64,000 nt of DNA from Aureisphaera galaxeae. GTDB lineage: Bacteria > Bacteroidota > Bacteroidia > Flavobacteriales > Flavobacteriaceae. Numbering within the stretch: the stretch's first letter is position 1; every line of letters starts with the position of its first letter. A program made the position numbers and the translations under genes. The DNA lies in NCBI RefSeq assembly GCF_028561275.1, contig NZ_JAQQTF010000004.1:434001-498000 (forward strand). The letters run 5' to 3'. Below are positions 26,459 to 36,092 of the stretch, piece after piece. The notes beneath the pieces are model-generated. The model saw only the letters and a list, made by a program, of their open reading frames with translations. It ran no database searches and had not been told where the DNA came from.

Positions 26459-27853
26459 TTACATTTCACCTACCATATCTTCGGGTTTCACCCATGCATC
26501 GAATTCTTCTGCCGTTAGGTACCCTAAATTGATGGCCTCTTCCTTTAAAGTGGTTCCATTTTTATGGGCTGTATTTGCAATTTCTGCAGCCTTGTAATAT
26601 CCAATTTTTGTATTCAGGGCAGTCACCAACATCAAGGAGTTATCCAGTAATTTTTTAATCACTTCGTGGTTGGGTTCTATGCCTTGGGCACAATTTACAT
26701 CGAAGGAAACACAGGCATCTCCTATAAGTTGTGCCGACTGAAGGATATTGGCGGCCATTACAGGCTTAAATACGTTCAATTCATAATGTCCTTGCATACC
26801 TCCAACCCCGATGGCTACGTCGTTCCCCATTACTTGGGCGCAGACCATGGTTAGCGCCTCACACTGGGTTGGGTTCACCTTACCGGGCATGATAGAAGAT
26901 CCTGGTTCGTTGGCTGGAATAATGATCTCTCCGATACCACTTCTAGGTCCACTGGCCATCATGCGGATGTCGTTGGCAATTTTATTTAAGGAAACGGCTA
27001 TTTGCTTTAAGGCACCGTGGGTTTCCACAATGGCATCGTGTGCCGCCAGTGCTTCGAACTTGTTTTCGGCACTTACGAAAGGAAGTTCCGTAAATTGAGC
27101 GATATACTCCGCTACTTTAGGAGCATATCCTTTAGGGGTATTGATTCCAGTACCTACAGCGGTTCCTCCCAAAGCTAATTCACTAAGGTGGGCCATGGTA
27201 TTTTCCAAGGCTCTTAATCCGTGATCCAATTGGGAAGCGTATCCTCCAAACTCCTGTCCCAAAGTAAGTGGAGTGGCGTCCATAAGGTGTGTACGTCCAA
27301 TCTTTACACATTTTTTAAACTCTTCCGATTTCTTCACCAAAGTAGCGAGCAATTGCTTTACCCCGGGAACGGTAACCTCTACAATCTTCTTGTAGGCAGC
27401 AATGTGCATACCCGTTGGGAAAGTATCGTTAGACGATTGCGATTTGTTTACATCGTCATTGGGCTGTAAAGTCTTATCTCCTTCACCAATCACTTTTCCA
27501 GCCAATTGATGAGCACGATTAGCGATTACCTCGTTCACGTTCATGTTACTTTGCGTACCGCTACCGGTTTGCCATACCACCAACGGAAACTGATCGTCAT
27601 GCTTCCCTTCCAAAATTTCATCACAAACGGCACCGATGAGATCTCGTTTTTCTTCAGAAAGTACTCCCAATTCGCAATTGGTATACGCAGCTGCTTTTTT
27701 AAGGTAGGCAAAACCATATACCACTTCCAAAGGCATGGAAGCAGGGGCGCCGATTTTAAAATTATTTCGGGAACGCTCTGTTTGCGCACCCCATAGTTTA
27801 TCGGCAGGTACTTGTACCTCGCCCATGGTGTCTTTTTCAATTCGGTAGCTCAT
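26459..27853 (-). CDS. fumC: Class II fumarate hydratase
   Basis: A 464-residue fumarase C that interconverts fumarate and malate in the citric acid cycle, cytoplasmic and a homotetramer in the family. The N-terminal [19 protein letters not shown] and the family signature [11 protein letters not shown] (about residues 317-327, containing the catalytic Ser loop) are intact, as are [10 protein letters not shown] and [10 protein letters not shown]. Length is normal. A TAnnTTTG box on the minus strand (27886-27879) lies shortly upstream. It stands as a single gene with a terminator downstream. Confidence 0.97.
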   Translation of the reverse strand: MSYRIEKDTMGEVQVPADKLWGAQTERSRNNFKIGAPASMPLEVVYGFAYLKKAAAYTNCELGVLSEEKRDLIGAVCDEILEGKHDDQFPLVVWQTGSGTQSNMNVNEVIANRAHQLAGKVIGEGDKTLQPNDDVNKSQSSNDTFPTGMHIAAYKKIVEVTVPGVKQLLATLVKKSEEFKKCVKIGRTHLMDATPLTLGQEFGGYASQLDHGLRALENTMAHLSELALGGTAVGTGINTPKGYAPKVAEYIAQFTELPFVSAENKFEALAAHDAIVETHGALKQIAVSLNKIANDIRMMASGPRSGIGEIIIPANEPGSSIMPGKVNPTQCEALTMVCAQVMGNDVAIGVGGMQGHYELNVFKPVMAANILQSAQLIGDACVSFDVNCAQGIEPNHEVIKKLLDNSLMLVTALNTKIGYYKAAEIANTAHKNGTTLKEEAINLGYLTAEEFDAWVKPEDMVGEM

Positions 27854-27878
27854 AGAATACTATTTGTGAAATACGGTG

Positions 27879-27886
27879 CAAAATTA
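27879..27886 (-). promoter_or_regulatory. -7 promoter box upstream of fumC
   Basis: The minus strand reads TAATTTTG, matching TAnnTTTG, 26 bases before the fumC ATG. No clear -33 element was found. Confidence 0.4.
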
Positions 27887-27996
27887 CGATTTTAACAGGG
27901 AAGATGGAAGTAAGTGGGCCATAGATTCTGTGAGTTTTCTGTTCATAACTTGAAGAGTTTTTGCAAAGAGATGTTTTAAGATTGATTTTTTCATTT

Positions 27997-28004
27997 TATC
28001 TTTG
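27997..28004 (+). promoter_or_regulatory. -7 promoter box upstream of a small membrane protein
   Basis: TATCTTTG matches the TAnnTTTG consensus and is 22 bases before the ATG at 28026, implying a very short leader. The -33 position holds only a T-rich stretch. Confidence 0.45.
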
Positions 28005-28025
28005 CAAAAACAAAACAGACAACGC

Positions 28026-28199
28026 ATGTTCGATTTTCAACAATATTTAGGATTTCTTGCTTTCTTAACGATATTAACCATAGGATTCTGGCTAATGATT
28101 TTCCTAATTTCCTTTATTCCTTATTGGATAGGAGGAGCCTTGATCGAAAACATGAAGTTAAAGCGCGAAGCGAAAAGAAAAGCAAAAGAAGGGAACTAA
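28026..28199 (+). CDS. Small membrane protein
   Basis: A 57-residue protein starting at the ATG 28026-28028; a TTG eight codons earlier overlaps the promoter box and was rejected. One long hydrophobic stretch, probably one or two helices (about residues 9-38, rich in Phe/Ile/Leu), is followed by a highly basic tail (KLKREAKRKAKEG) that would stay in the cytoplasm. No family recognised. It has its own promoter-like box and terminator. Confidence 0.72.
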   Translation: MFDFQQYLGFLAFLTILTIGFWLMIFLISFIPYWIGGALIENMKLKREAKRKAKEGN

Positions 28200-28222
28200 G
28201 TCCCCGTCAATTATAAAGTAAG

Positions 28223-28253
28223 AAGGAGTTCTTGAAAAGGAGCTCCTTTTTTT
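28223..28253 (+). terminator. Intrinsic terminator
   Basis: AAGGAGTTC pairs with GAGCTCCTT (one G-U pair) and is followed by T6. It ends the small membrane protein gene and abuts the stop codon of the convergent TonB receptor. Confidence 0.8.
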
Positions 28254-30735
28254 ATGGCTTACCCTCAAAACCTTCCCCATCGAAATCACCGCCGTTTCTA
28301 CCATTACGTTGGCGCTGTTTCTTCTGGTTGAATCGGTAGGTAAACGCTAAATTGAACTGACGCTCTCTCCACTGAAATTCACTATCGCTAGTAAAATTGG
28401 CCGTTTCGGTAAAGGACATGCGCTTTCTGGAATTGAACAAATCGCTCACATTGAATCCAATTGTAGCATTATCATTAATAATATCCTTGCTGAAGGCCAA
28501 ACTGATGGATAGAATCCCTTCCGTTTCGGTTTGGGCATTGTTCCTCGGGCCACGATAGAAAGCATTGGTCTGCCAATCGATTTTGGCTGGAAGCGTTACT
28601 TTGGCACTTCCACGGGCAAACCAACTGGTATTTTCAGTTCCATAATCGATCCCATTAAAGCTACCTTCGGTTTCGAAGCGGAAGAAGTTGAAACTTCCGT
28701 TAAAACGGAACCATTTTAGTGGATTATAGAGTATCGCCATTTCCCCACCAATACGCTGATTGGTAGAAAGGTTAATGGGAATGGTTCTAATGATCGGGAT
28801 TCCATTCGGTGTAAACTGTCCCGTATCCTCCTGTACTCGTTCGAAAGCATCGGTTTCGTACTGATAGTACACAGAAGCTGTTAACGTAAGCTTTCGCCCC
28901 CAGCGTTTTAAATAGCCCAAATCGAAGGCACTGGCATAAGCTGGATCCAGTCCAGGATTTCCTTGAAAGACATTCGCTTCACTGGATCGGGAAGGGAAGG
29001 GGTTCAGAAACCAGAAGCGCGGACGATTAATTCTTCGGTTGTAACCAAAAGAGATATTTTCCCGTTCGCCTATTTCGTATACCAAATTCACTGTGGGGAA
29101 CAATCCCAAGAAGTCTTTATCAAAATTTACGTTGAAATCGTCATTCGTAGTTACATCCTCTCCAGATACTTCTCCTTTTAATACGGTAGATTCCATTCGT
29201 AGTCCCAAAAGAAAAGAGAACTTTCCAAACTTGTTTCCATACTGTGAGTAGAGTGCTTGTACGTTCTGGGTGAAATCGAACACATTGCTCAGGCTGTCAT
29301 TCCGAACGAAGTTCCCGCCCGCAGTTAACTGTTCTTCCAGTAAATAATCGGTAAGGGTATTTTCGAAACGTCCTCGATATCCAGCTTCGAACTGTGCGTT
29401 TTCACCAATGGGGAGTACATAATCGGCCTGCACCAAATATTCGGATTCATCCTGCTCCTGAACGATATTTTCTGAAGGTAATATTTCCAGCGCTGGAATG
29501 GTATTGCTTTCCTCGATAAGGGATGTCTCAGTTTCCTCTCCCGTTTCGTATTGAAAATCGACCGTAAGCTTATGCCCGTTGGGATTGAAGTCGTTCACAT
29601 AGTTCAGGGAAAGCTGAAAGTTGTTGTCATCTTCCCCTTCGGTCTCAATCCGATCCCTAGAAATGGCCAGCGCATCTGTCGTGTCAAATTCTTGTGTAAT
29701 GTTGGTGGTTGTGCTTTCATTATCACCCAAGCGGTAAAAAGCCGAGGCGGTGATGGAAGAGGTTTTTGTTAGGAAATATTCGATTCCCAAATTGGTATTG
29801 AATCCCCTGCGAACACGATCGAAATCTCGGTCTTCAATCACTAAGGGATTAATGGCATCGTTAAAATATCTATTTTCGAAATTGGCATTTCCCGGCAGAT
29901 CACGGTACCGAACCCCTGTGGTATTGAAGACATTGAACTTGTTCGTCCGTACATTAATATTTCCGGTAACACCACTTCCCAAAGGGTAGGAGAAGTTAGT
30001 TTGTACGGAACCATTCAGTCCCAGCGTTTTCTCTTTCCTAAGGATGATATTAAGAATCCCTGCGGTACCTTCAGCATCGTAGCGAGCGGAAGGTGAGGTG
30101 ATCACTTCTACACGCTCTATGGCTTCGGCAGGAAGTTGTCGCAAGGCGTCGGTAGAACCAAATCCCGCAATGGCCGATGGCCTTCCGTTAATGAGGATAC
30201 GTACGTTTTCATTCCCACGTAAGGCAATCGTTCCGTCTACATCTACAGTAACCGAGGGAACGTTGTCTAATGCATCACTTACGGTGGCTCCGCTCGTGGT
30301 AAGATCTTTCCCTATGGTATATACTTTTTTATCCAATCGAATCTGCACCTCCGTAGTTTCTGCTCGCACAACAACTTCGTCCAAACTTTCGGTATCCAAG
30401 GATAGCGTCATATTGGGAAGCTTGGTCGATTTGAACAAGCGTTGATTTTCCAAAATTTCCGTTTTATAGGAAATAAATTCGAATCGGATGGTGTATACCC
30501 CAGCCGGAACCTCGATACTGTATTTTCCTTTAGCATCGGTAATTCCTCCAGAAACGACTTCTCCGTTTTGGTTCGAAATGGCAATGGTGGCAAATTCTAA
30601 TGGAGCCCCAGACTCCTTATCTAGTACGTTTCCGTATACCGTTACGGGTCCAGAATTCCCCCTAGGGCCTGTGCCACGTTGACTCCAAGCAATAGTAGTA
30701 AGGCAGAAGACTGCCAGAAAAAATATGTATTTCAT
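28252..30735 (-). CDS. TonB-dependent receptor / outer membrane beta-barrel protein
   Basis: An 827-residue outer-membrane protein. Order: signal peptide (1-18), carboxypeptidase-regulatory-like domain (about 30-115, VLDKESGAPLEFATIAISNQ), plug (about 120-225, ALRGNENVRILINGRPSA), then the beta-barrel of the OMP_b-brl_3 type. The C-terminus is unusual for a barrel: a basic, Gly/Asn-rich tail (QRQRNGRNGGDFDG) follows the last strand. No SusD-like partner, sigma or FecR gene is adjacent, so it is not in a polysaccharide-use locus. The substrate is unknown. Confidence 0.9.
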   Translation of the reverse strand: MKYIFFLAVFCLTTIAWSQRGTGPRGNSGPVTVYGNVLDKESGAPLEFATIAISNQNGEVVSGGITDAKGKYSIEVPAGVYTIRFEFISYKTEILENQRLFKSTKLPNMTLSLDTESLDEVVVRAETTEVQIRLDKKVYTIGKDLTTSGATVSDALDNVPSVTVDVDGTIALRGNENVRILINGRPSAIAGFGSTDALRQLPAEAIERVEVITSPSARYDAEGTAGILNIILRKEKTLGLNGSVQTNFSYPLGSGVTGNINVRTNKFNVFNTTGVRYRDLPGNANFENRYFNDAINPLVIEDRDFDRVRRGFNTNLGIEYFLTKTSSITASAFYRLGDNESTTTNITQEFDTTDALAISRDRIETEGEDDNNFQLSLNYVNDFNPNGHKLTVDFQYETGEETETSLIEESNTIPALEILPSENIVQEQDESEYLVQADYVLPIGENAQFEAGYRGRFENTLTDYLLEEQLTAGGNFVRNDSLSNVFDFTQNVQALYSQYGNKFGKFSFLLGLRMESTVLKGEVSGEDVTTNDDFNVNFDKDFLGLFPTVNLVYEIGERENISFGYNRRINRPRFWFLNPFPSRSSEANVFQGNPGLDPAYASAFDLGYLKRWGRKLTLTASVYYQYETDAFERVQEDTGQFTPNGIPIIRTIPINLSTNQRIGGEMAILYNPLKWFRFNGSFNFFRFETEGSFNGIDYGTENTSWFARGSAKVTLPAKIDWQTNAFYRGPRNNAQTETEGILSISLAFSKDIINDNATIGFNVSDLFNSRKRMSFTETANFTSDSEFQWRERQFNLAFTYRFNQKKQRQRNGRNGGDFDGEGFEGKP

Positions 30736-30809
30736 GGTGGTTTTTCGAACTTAGACCACGAAAATACGGCGGGGTTTAACGGCTATTTCCCAAGCTTTTG
30801 TTAAACTTT

Positions 30810-31151
30810 TTAAAGAATTTGTAAAACACTTTCCGGCGGACGACCTAAAGCCGCTTTTCCATTTTTTATAACAATAGGACGCTCAATGAGTTTAGGATTT
30901 TCGACCATAGCAGAAATAATCTGTGCATCAGAGAGTTCCTTTCCTTTGTACAGTTCTTTCCAAATGGCTTCATTTTTCCGAACAAGATCTATTGGTGCAA
31001 TTCCCAAAAGTTTAATAATATCGGAAAGCTCCTCCCTAGTGAGGGGATTTTCCAGATAAAGGACAATATCAATGGTTTCTCCTTTTTCTTCTAGAATTTG
31101 AAGGGTTTCACGGGATTTACGGCAACGGGGGTTGTGATATATTTTGGTCAT
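30810..31151 (-). CDS. ArsC/Spx family thiol reductase
   Basis: A 113-residue thioredoxin-fold protein starting at the ATG 31149-31151 (YHNPRCRKSRETL, Cys at residue 10 within a CxxS motif). The family includes glutaredoxin-dependent arsenate reductase, but also YffB and Spx-like proteins. No ars genes are nearby, so arsenate reduction is not supported by context. The ATG overlaps the TAA stop of the YceI gene by one base (TAATG), making it the last gene of the long leftward operon. Confidence 0.87.
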   Translation of the reverse strand: MTKIYHNPRCRKSRETLQILEEKGETIDIVLYLENPLTREELSDIIKLLGIAPIDLVRKNEAIWKELYKGKELSDAQIISAMVENPKLIERPIVIKNGKAALGRPPESVLQIL

Positions 31152-31756
31152 TATTTTTCTGTTTTTTTGGGTGCTTTTCTTTTTTTGGTCCAAAAATCAA
31201 TTTCAACATGTATTCTTTCACCTAGGAAGTTGTCCATAGAATCATGCTTAAAATCGGAACCTACACCATAGTCCATACGGTTAATGGATAATCTTGAAGA
31301 AAATCCGAAGGTATTTTTACCGTCCTTTCCCGTTTGTTCCAAAGGCAATCGAAGTGTCTTGGAAACACCTTTCATAGTAAAAGTACCGATAACCACGTAG
31401 CCACGGCGTGTCCGTTCAATCGTTTCACTTACAAATGTAATTTCTGGATAGGTTTCTACATCGAAAAAATCGGCCGTAAGCAGGTGTTCATCCCTAGCGG
31501 GGATGCCCGTGTCGATACTATTTACCTGTATGGTTACGCTTAGTTTGGATTGGGTAAAATCGTCTTCGTCCATATCCAATTCCATACTGTAGTCATTAAA
31601 TTTTCCTGCTATTCGTGTAATTCCGCCAGAAATAGGTACCGAAAACAATAGCGTAGAATGATTGGACTCAACAGTTAATTTCTTCAATTCCTTGTCCTGC
31701 CCAAAAGAAGGGAGCGCAAAGCATAAGGTTAGCATTAATAAAGCTACTTTCTTCAT
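31151..31756 (-). CDS. YceI family periplasmic protein
   Basis: A 201-residue protein from the ATG 31754-31756, which gives a proper signal peptide (MKKVALLMLTLCFALPSFGQ); the longer frame adds 27 residues without export features. The lipocalin-like YceI fold is seen in DEDDFTQSKLSVTIQVNSID, HLLTADFFDVETYPEITF, and FTMKGVSKTLRLPLE. Family members bind isoprenoid-type lipids such as polyprenyl chains. It lies four bases after the upstream unknown gene. Confidence 0.9.
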   Translation of the reverse strand: MKKVALLMLTLCFALPSFGQDKELKKLTVESNHSTLLFSVPISGGITRIAGKFNDYSMELDMDEDDFTQSKLSVTIQVNSIDTGIPARDEHLLTADFFDVETYPEITFVSETIERTRRGYVVIGTFTMKGVSKTLRLPLEQTGKDGKNTFGFSSRLSINRMDYGVGSDFKHDSMDNFLGERIHVEIDFWTKKRKAPKKTEK

Positions 31757-31760
31757 CTCT

Positions 31761-32237
31761 CTAATATTTAATTTTTTCCAATTCCAGTGCATAATCGTAT
31801 TGAAGGTCTTCATGCAGTCCCAATACTTTCTTTTCAATCAAAGCCACTTGCCTATCGTACAAATTCATCATGGTACGACTGCGTTTTATGGAGGGTGAAA
31901 AACTCTTCAGTTTATGGCAAAAGTGGAGGAGTAATTCTATTTCGGTCTCTTTATGATTGGAATAGCGGATGTATTTTTTGGTTTCCCGAAGGATTTTCCG
32001 AATGCTCTTTTTCACATAGTAAAAACTCGTAGTGTTAATAGCCTCGAAACCTTCGTCCATCTGCTCCTTTACCGTATCCACATATCCCGCTTCGTCTTCA
32101 CTTTCAAATAAGAGATAGGTGAGGAGTTCTTTGTTTTCCTTTTTGAAACGAGCCAATCGAAGGCACAGGGCTTCCAATTCGTCCGAAGATCGAAATTTCA
32201 ATTCCTTTTTCAGTTGGGCAACGCTGGCAGCTTTCAA
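31761..32237 (-). CDS. Conserved helical protein of unknown function
   Basis: A 158-residue cytoplasmic protein, almost entirely helical and rich in Lys, Glu and Leu (LKKELKFRSSDELEALCLRL at residues 9-28, then YYVKKSIRKILRETKKYIRY). No signal peptide, membrane segment or catalytic motif. It is encoded between the PfkB kinase (38 bases upstream) and YceI (four bases downstream) in the same orientation, so it is part of that operon. Function unknown. Confidence 0.8.
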   Translation of the reverse strand: MKAASVAQLKKELKFRSSDELEALCLRLARFKKENKELLTYLLFESEDEAGYVDTVKEQMDEGFEAINTTSFYYVKKSIRKILRETKKYIRYSNHKETEIELLLHFCHKLKSFSPSIKRSRTMMNLYDRQVALIEKKVLGLHEDLQYDYALELEKIKY

Positions 32238-32275
32238 ATTAACTTATGTATTTCTTGTTGATTTCTGAAAGATGG

Positions 32276-33250
32276 TTAGGAATAGGTTTCAGAAATAATC
32301 TTATTGGTTTCTTCCAAGGATTTAAAAACTTCGAAGGTTTTTCCTTGGGTTCTTTGGGCTCCCATGGCATTACCATACTGGGCGGCCTTAATGTGATCGT
32401 TCGGGTCTTTAAGCAGACTGAAGGCAATCCCGCCAGCAAACGAATCTCCACAGCCGGTCGTATCTACGACATGGGAAACGGGAACGGAAGGCACAAAGTT
32501 TTCTTGAAGTTCTCCATCTTTCATTGTATATACCATCACGCCACGGGCATCCAATGTTACGAATAGGGATTTTAAACCTTGTTCCAAGCAATGCCTGGCG
32601 AACCTAGGTAATTCCGATTCTTCAATTTCTTTATTTTCCTTAAGGTCTTTGAGTTCGTATTCGTTTTGAAACCAACTACAATTGGCCTCTTCCAAGTTCA
32701 TTTTTAGCACATCAATGTAAGGAAGCCACAGGTCGCGATCTACCCAAAATTTGGTCACTCGCTTTCCTCGAACGGTGAGTGCTGTGGTAGGACCATGGGC
32801 ATCGAAAACAATGCTGGCGTTAGAGTTTTCCTTGATGTACCTTAGGGTTTCTAAGGGAACTTCGAAATCGGTAACGGGAACGCAAACAAAGACTTCGGCA
32901 TCGAGGTGATCTTTTACATCGTTCGGGCCAATGGGTTTCATAAAGGCGGTTTGGGTTTCCTTTCGGTTGTTCTGATCCTTGAATTTCAACTGAATTACAT
33001 CCCCTTGATCTGCTTCCGAAGAAATAGCTTCTGTCTTAATGTTTGAATACGGCTGTAATAAGGAAAAAATCCCTTCCTGATCTTGCTTCCGAATATGGGT
33101 GATGGGAATGATCTCATCTTCGGCCGATAGCAGATTGGACAAGGCAATGGCTGTGTGCGTGGCGCAGCCATATTTTTGGATCACTTCTTTATGATGGGTA
33201 ATGATATAGTCCCTTGGAATGGGCCCTAAAACAGCAACTTTATGATTCAT
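32276..33250 (-). CDS. PfkB family carbohydrate kinase
   Basis: A 324-residue kinase of the PfkB/ribokinase family. The C-terminal signature DTTGCGDSFAGGIAFSLL is intact, with the catalytic-base Asp of GDSF. The N-terminal half (VAVLGPIPRDYII, GCATHTAIALSNLL) fits the substrate-binding side. The phosphorylated sugar or nucleoside cannot be identified. It lies 18 bases after a HAD phosphatase gene, a pairing that suggests sugar-phosphate turnover. Confidence 0.9.
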   Translation of the reverse strand: MNHKVAVLGPIPRDYIITHHKEVIQKYGCATHTAIALSNLLSAEDEIIPITHIRKQDQEGIFSLLQPYSNIKTEAISSEADQGDVIQLKFKDQNNRKETQTAFMKPIGPNDVKDHLDAEVFVCVPVTDFEVPLETLRYIKENSNASIVFDAHGPTTALTVRGKRVTKFWVDRDLWLPYIDVLKMNLEEANCSWFQNEYELKDLKENKEIEESELPRFARHCLEQGLKSLFVTLDARGVMVYTMKDGELQENFVPSVPVSHVVDTTGCGDSFAGGIAFSLLKDPNDHIKAAQYGNAMGAQRTQGKTFEVFKSLEETNKIISETYS

Positions 33251-33267
33251 ACGGAAAAGTAATCAAA

Positions 33268-33885
33268 TTATAGCACAACTCCCAACTCGCGAAGGCGAAC
33301 CGAAAGACTGTGCGCATTGTTAAAATGGATACCTTTAATACCCACGGCTTCGCAGCCTTCAATGTTTTTTTCACTATCGTCTATGAAGACAGCTTCTTCC
33401 CGTTTAATGTTGTACCGGGAAAGGATCAGTTCATAGATTTCTGGAAAGGGTTTTCGCATGCCTTCGTCACCACTTACCAATATCCCTTCGAACAAATCCA
33501 ACCAAGGAAATTTTTCGATAGCATGAGGCCAAGTTTCCCCGCTCCAATTCGTCAGGGCATAGACACGGTAGTCGGGATTGTTGGCAAGACTTTTCAGAAT
33601 TTCTAAGGTGTCATCGTGTGTATAGCCTAGCATTTCTTCCCAGCGCCCATAGTACATTTCGATAAGCTCTTTGTACTCTGGAAACAGAGCGATACGATCC
33701 TCGGTGGCTTTGGCAAGTGGATAGCCAGCATCCTGATTTACGTTCCAATCCCAAGCACAGATGTAGTTGAGAAACCAATCCATTTTGTCTCGGTTGCCTC
33801 TAAATTCTTTCAGGTATACATACTCTGGGCTCCAATCGATTAGTACGCCTCCTAGGTCGAAAATTACGGTTGAAATTTGTTTCAT
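33268..33885 (-). CDS. HAD family hydrolase
   Basis: A 205-residue HAD-superfamily hydrolase of the YihX-like subfamily. Motif I is FDLGGVL (D10 nucleophile), motif II ALTNWSGE, the Lys is in GMRKPFPEIYE, and motif III is VFIDDSEKNI. An alpha-helical cap lies at about residues 20-95. It probably dephosphorylates a small phosphorylated metabolite in the cytoplasm. It lies three bases after the cupin gene and 18 bases before the PfkB kinase. Confidence 0.9.
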   Translation of the reverse strand: MKQISTVIFDLGGVLIDWSPEYVYLKEFRGNRDKMDWFLNYICAWDWNVNQDAGYPLAKATEDRIALFPEYKELIEMYYGRWEEMLGYTHDDTLEILKSLANNPDYRVYALTNWSGETWPHAIEKFPWLDLFEGILVSGDEGMRKPFPEIYELILSRYNIKREEAVFIDDSEKNIEGCEAVGIKGIHFNNAHSLSVRLRELGVVL

Positions 33886-33888
33886 GAA

Positions 33889-34392
33889 TTATGCACGTGT
33901 TAGTTTTCGTATAATGTTTTCGTGTTGTGGATACATTGCGAGCAGGTCTTCTTGGGAAGGCATTTCGAAATCGTCGAAATCGAACCCCGGAGCTACCGTG
34001 CAACCTACAAACGAAAATTCACCGCCTTCTTTTACCTCTGCTCCGAACCAATATCCTCCAGGTACGGTAAACTGAGGTACTTCTCCTGCGGCAATATTCC
34101 TTCCTATTTCAATCCTTTTGTACTCTCCTTCTGGCGAAATCATATGTAGCCAAAGGGTTGCACCGTCATAGAAATGCCATTGCTCGTCTTGAACGATCTT
34201 ATGGAAGGCCGAAAAATTCCCTTGGGTTAACAGAAAGTAAATGCTGGTTGCGTAATTCCTAGCCCCTGAATAATCTGCTCCCAACTCAGATGCAGGAATC
34301 TGGTGAGGGTTGCGATAGGTTTCTTTAAAGTAGCCTCCTTCTGGATGGGGTTGGAGCGCTAGATGTTGGATAATTTCTTGTGCCGAATTCAT
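33889..34392 (-). CDS. Cupin domain protein (DUF985)
   Basis: A 167-residue single-domain cupin of the DUF985 family: N-terminal HPEGGYFKETYR, then SIYFLLTQGNFSAFHKI and the later GGYWFGAEVKEGGEFSFVGC, with FDDFEMP near the end. No enzymatic activity is established for the family; a small-molecule binding or isomerase role is possible. It is tightly packed between the amidohydrolase and HAD genes. Confidence 0.9.
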   Translation of the reverse strand: MNSAQEIIQHLALQPHPEGGYFKETYRNPHQIPASELGADYSGARNYATSIYFLLTQGNFSAFHKIVQDEQWHFYDGATLWLHMISPEGEYKRIEIGRNIAAGEVPQFTVPGGYWFGAEVKEGGEFSFVGCTVAPGFDFDDFEMPSQEDLLAMYPQHENIIRKLTRA

Positions 34393-34403
34393 ATTCGAAG
34401 ATA

Positions 34404-35489
34404 CTAGTTTGGGAATAAACTTCGGTCCAATCCGGGGACAATTCGCAGCGCATTTTTGTAGTATATTTTTTTAAGTACTTCATCGGGTAAATCCATTCCA
34501 TACATGGCCCAAAAGGCATGGTATTTTTTGTGATAGGGGAAATACTCGTCGTCGCTTTCCAGTACACGGAAATAGGTAGGGAATTCTTCGGGTTTCCAAC
34601 TGTCCTTCCCGAAAAGAATACGGTCTTGGTATTTTATAAAGAATTTGCGTGCAGTTCGCGGTTGTCGCCCCAATTCGGCGATGACAGCAGCAATGCCCAC
34701 ATACATATTCGGAATTTCATCCAATAATTTTCCCAAAGCTCCCAAGTCATTCGCATACCATCCCATATGGGCATTGATGAAGGTAGTGTTTGGGTGTTTT
34801 TTGAACATATTGTGCTGCTCGCCTATAAGTTGTTCCCAAGGTGCCGGATTGTTGGGGCCGCGTTTCCTTCTGGGGCGTAATTTAAGCTCGAGCCACCGTT
34901 CGTTGTCGGCATCGAATTCATCCCAGAAGGGTTTGGGGTCGGCCGTGTGGATCAAGACCGGAATTCCCAATTCCCCGCACTTGGCCCAGATGGGATCCAA
35001 TCTCGGATCATCTACCGCGACCCGATTTCCTTTGGCGTCCTGATAGCGCAGTCCTAGGCTCTTGTAGATTTTCAGTCCGCGGGCACCATTGTTGCAATCT
35101 TCCTCTAATTGCTGAACGGTTCTCTCGGTCCATCCTTCTGTCCCCACACCATCAAAGTCGATATTGGCAAACACTACAAAACGATTTGGGAAATTGGTTT
35201 TTATATTGTCTACGCATCGCTCTAAATAATCGCCAGTCCTTCCGCTAAGGTTCACCATGATTTTCATATTCAAAGTATCCATGGCGGCAACGACCGGAGT
35301 TAAGTCTTGATCGGCCATTTGGTACTGATGTCCATGAATATCTATAAAAGGAAATTTGGCTTTTAGAACAGGTTCTCCTTCTACGACAAGGGTAGAGGTC
35401 GGGTTGTATTCTTCGAAGGTAAGGTCCTGCGCAGTTGTAGAATAGATACTTATTACGGAAAGCAATAGGAGGGAGATGTAGCGTTTCAT
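34404..35489 (-). CDS. Exported amidohydrolase family protein
   Basis: A 361-residue protein starting at ATG 35487-35489, with a signal peptide (residues 1-20). It belongs to the amidohydrolase-2 TIM-barrel family: IDIHGHQYQ near residue 50 supplies the first metal-type His pair, GIPVLIHTADP and INAHMGWYAND supply later His residues, and LFGKDSW is the C-terminal Asp segment. Family members are metal-dependent decarboxylases or hydrolases; the substrate is unknown. It is the first gene of a seven-gene leftward operon. Confidence 0.88.
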   Translation of the reverse strand: MKRYISLLLLSVISIYSTTAQDLTFEEYNPTSTLVVEGEPVLKAKFPFIDIHGHQYQMADQDLTPVVAAMDTLNMKIMVNLSGRTGDYLERCVDNIKTNFPNRFVVFANIDFDGVGTEGWTERTVQQLEEDCNNGARGLKIYKSLGLRYQDAKGNRVAVDDPRLDPIWAKCGELGIPVLIHTADPKPFWDEFDADNERWLELKLRPRRKRGPNNPAPWEQLIGEQHNMFKKHPNTTFINAHMGWYANDLGALGKLLDEIPNMYVGIAAVIAELGRQPRTARKFFIKYQDRILFGKDSWKPEEFPTYFRVLESDDEYFPYHKKYHAFWAMYGMDLPDEVLKKIYYKNALRIVPGLDRSLFPN

Positions 35490-35672
35490 CGTGCAAAATT
35501 GGTTTAGCATTTAAATGTAAAAAGACCCGCCTTTGGGCAAAAAGGATTTGGGATAGGTTTAACTTTTAATGTTGAATCGGTTTGTGGGTTCCGAGTTCTG
35601 AGTTTGAGGGTTCTGGGTTAGTGAGTTCAGGGTTAGTGGGTTGATTTGTTGAGGTGCCCAAATCAGTGTGGA

Positions 35673-36044
35673 CTAATCCAACCAACCGGGACATTTGCCT
35701 TCCACAAAATCGAAGACCTGTTTTGGAAGGGTGTTGAGGTCGGAAGATGGTTCTAGGCAAACAGAAAGGTGTCCATTTTTTGTGGATTTCACCAATTGAA
35801 AGAAATTCCCATATCCCACGATAAGGTAATTCAATCCACCGCAATCAATATTACCACGTTGGCGGGCAAGGGTAAGCAGGGTAGGGTTTACCAAGAGTTC
35901 TTCGAAGGTATCCGTATTGCCTGAAGAAGTATTTTCGGCAGCATCCCGTTGTTCAAAAACCAGATCATCATTTTCGTATATGGCTACATATCTGATCTTG
36001 TCTGAAAAATCAAAAAGTTCTTGAATGAGGGTTCCGGGTTTCAT
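35673..36044 (-). CDS. Small protein of unknown function
   Basis: A 123-residue cytoplasmic protein. It has alternating strands and helices (KIRYVAIYENDDLVFEQRD, LNYLIVGYGNFFQLVKS, GHLSVCLEPSSDL) that look like a roadblock/longin-type small domain, but this is weak inference. It follows the YIP1-like gene by 48 bases and may be in the prfB transcript. Confidence 0.7.
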   Translation of the reverse strand: MKPGTLIQELFDFSDKIRYVAIYENDDLVFEQRDAAENTSSGNTDTFEELLVNPTLLTLARQRGNIDCGGLNYLIVGYGNFFQLVKSTKNGHLSVCLEPSSDLNTLPKQVFDFVEGKCPGWLD

Positions 36045-36092
36045 GCCACTATGCGATTGTTTTCAGATAAATATAGTAATTCCTATCGCTAT

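Noticed and set aside
35575-35645. Low-complexity GGGTT/GTGAGTT run as a tandem repeat or CRISPR-like array
   Set aside because: Units are irregular and short, without spacers; simple sequence only, with no coding or array structure.
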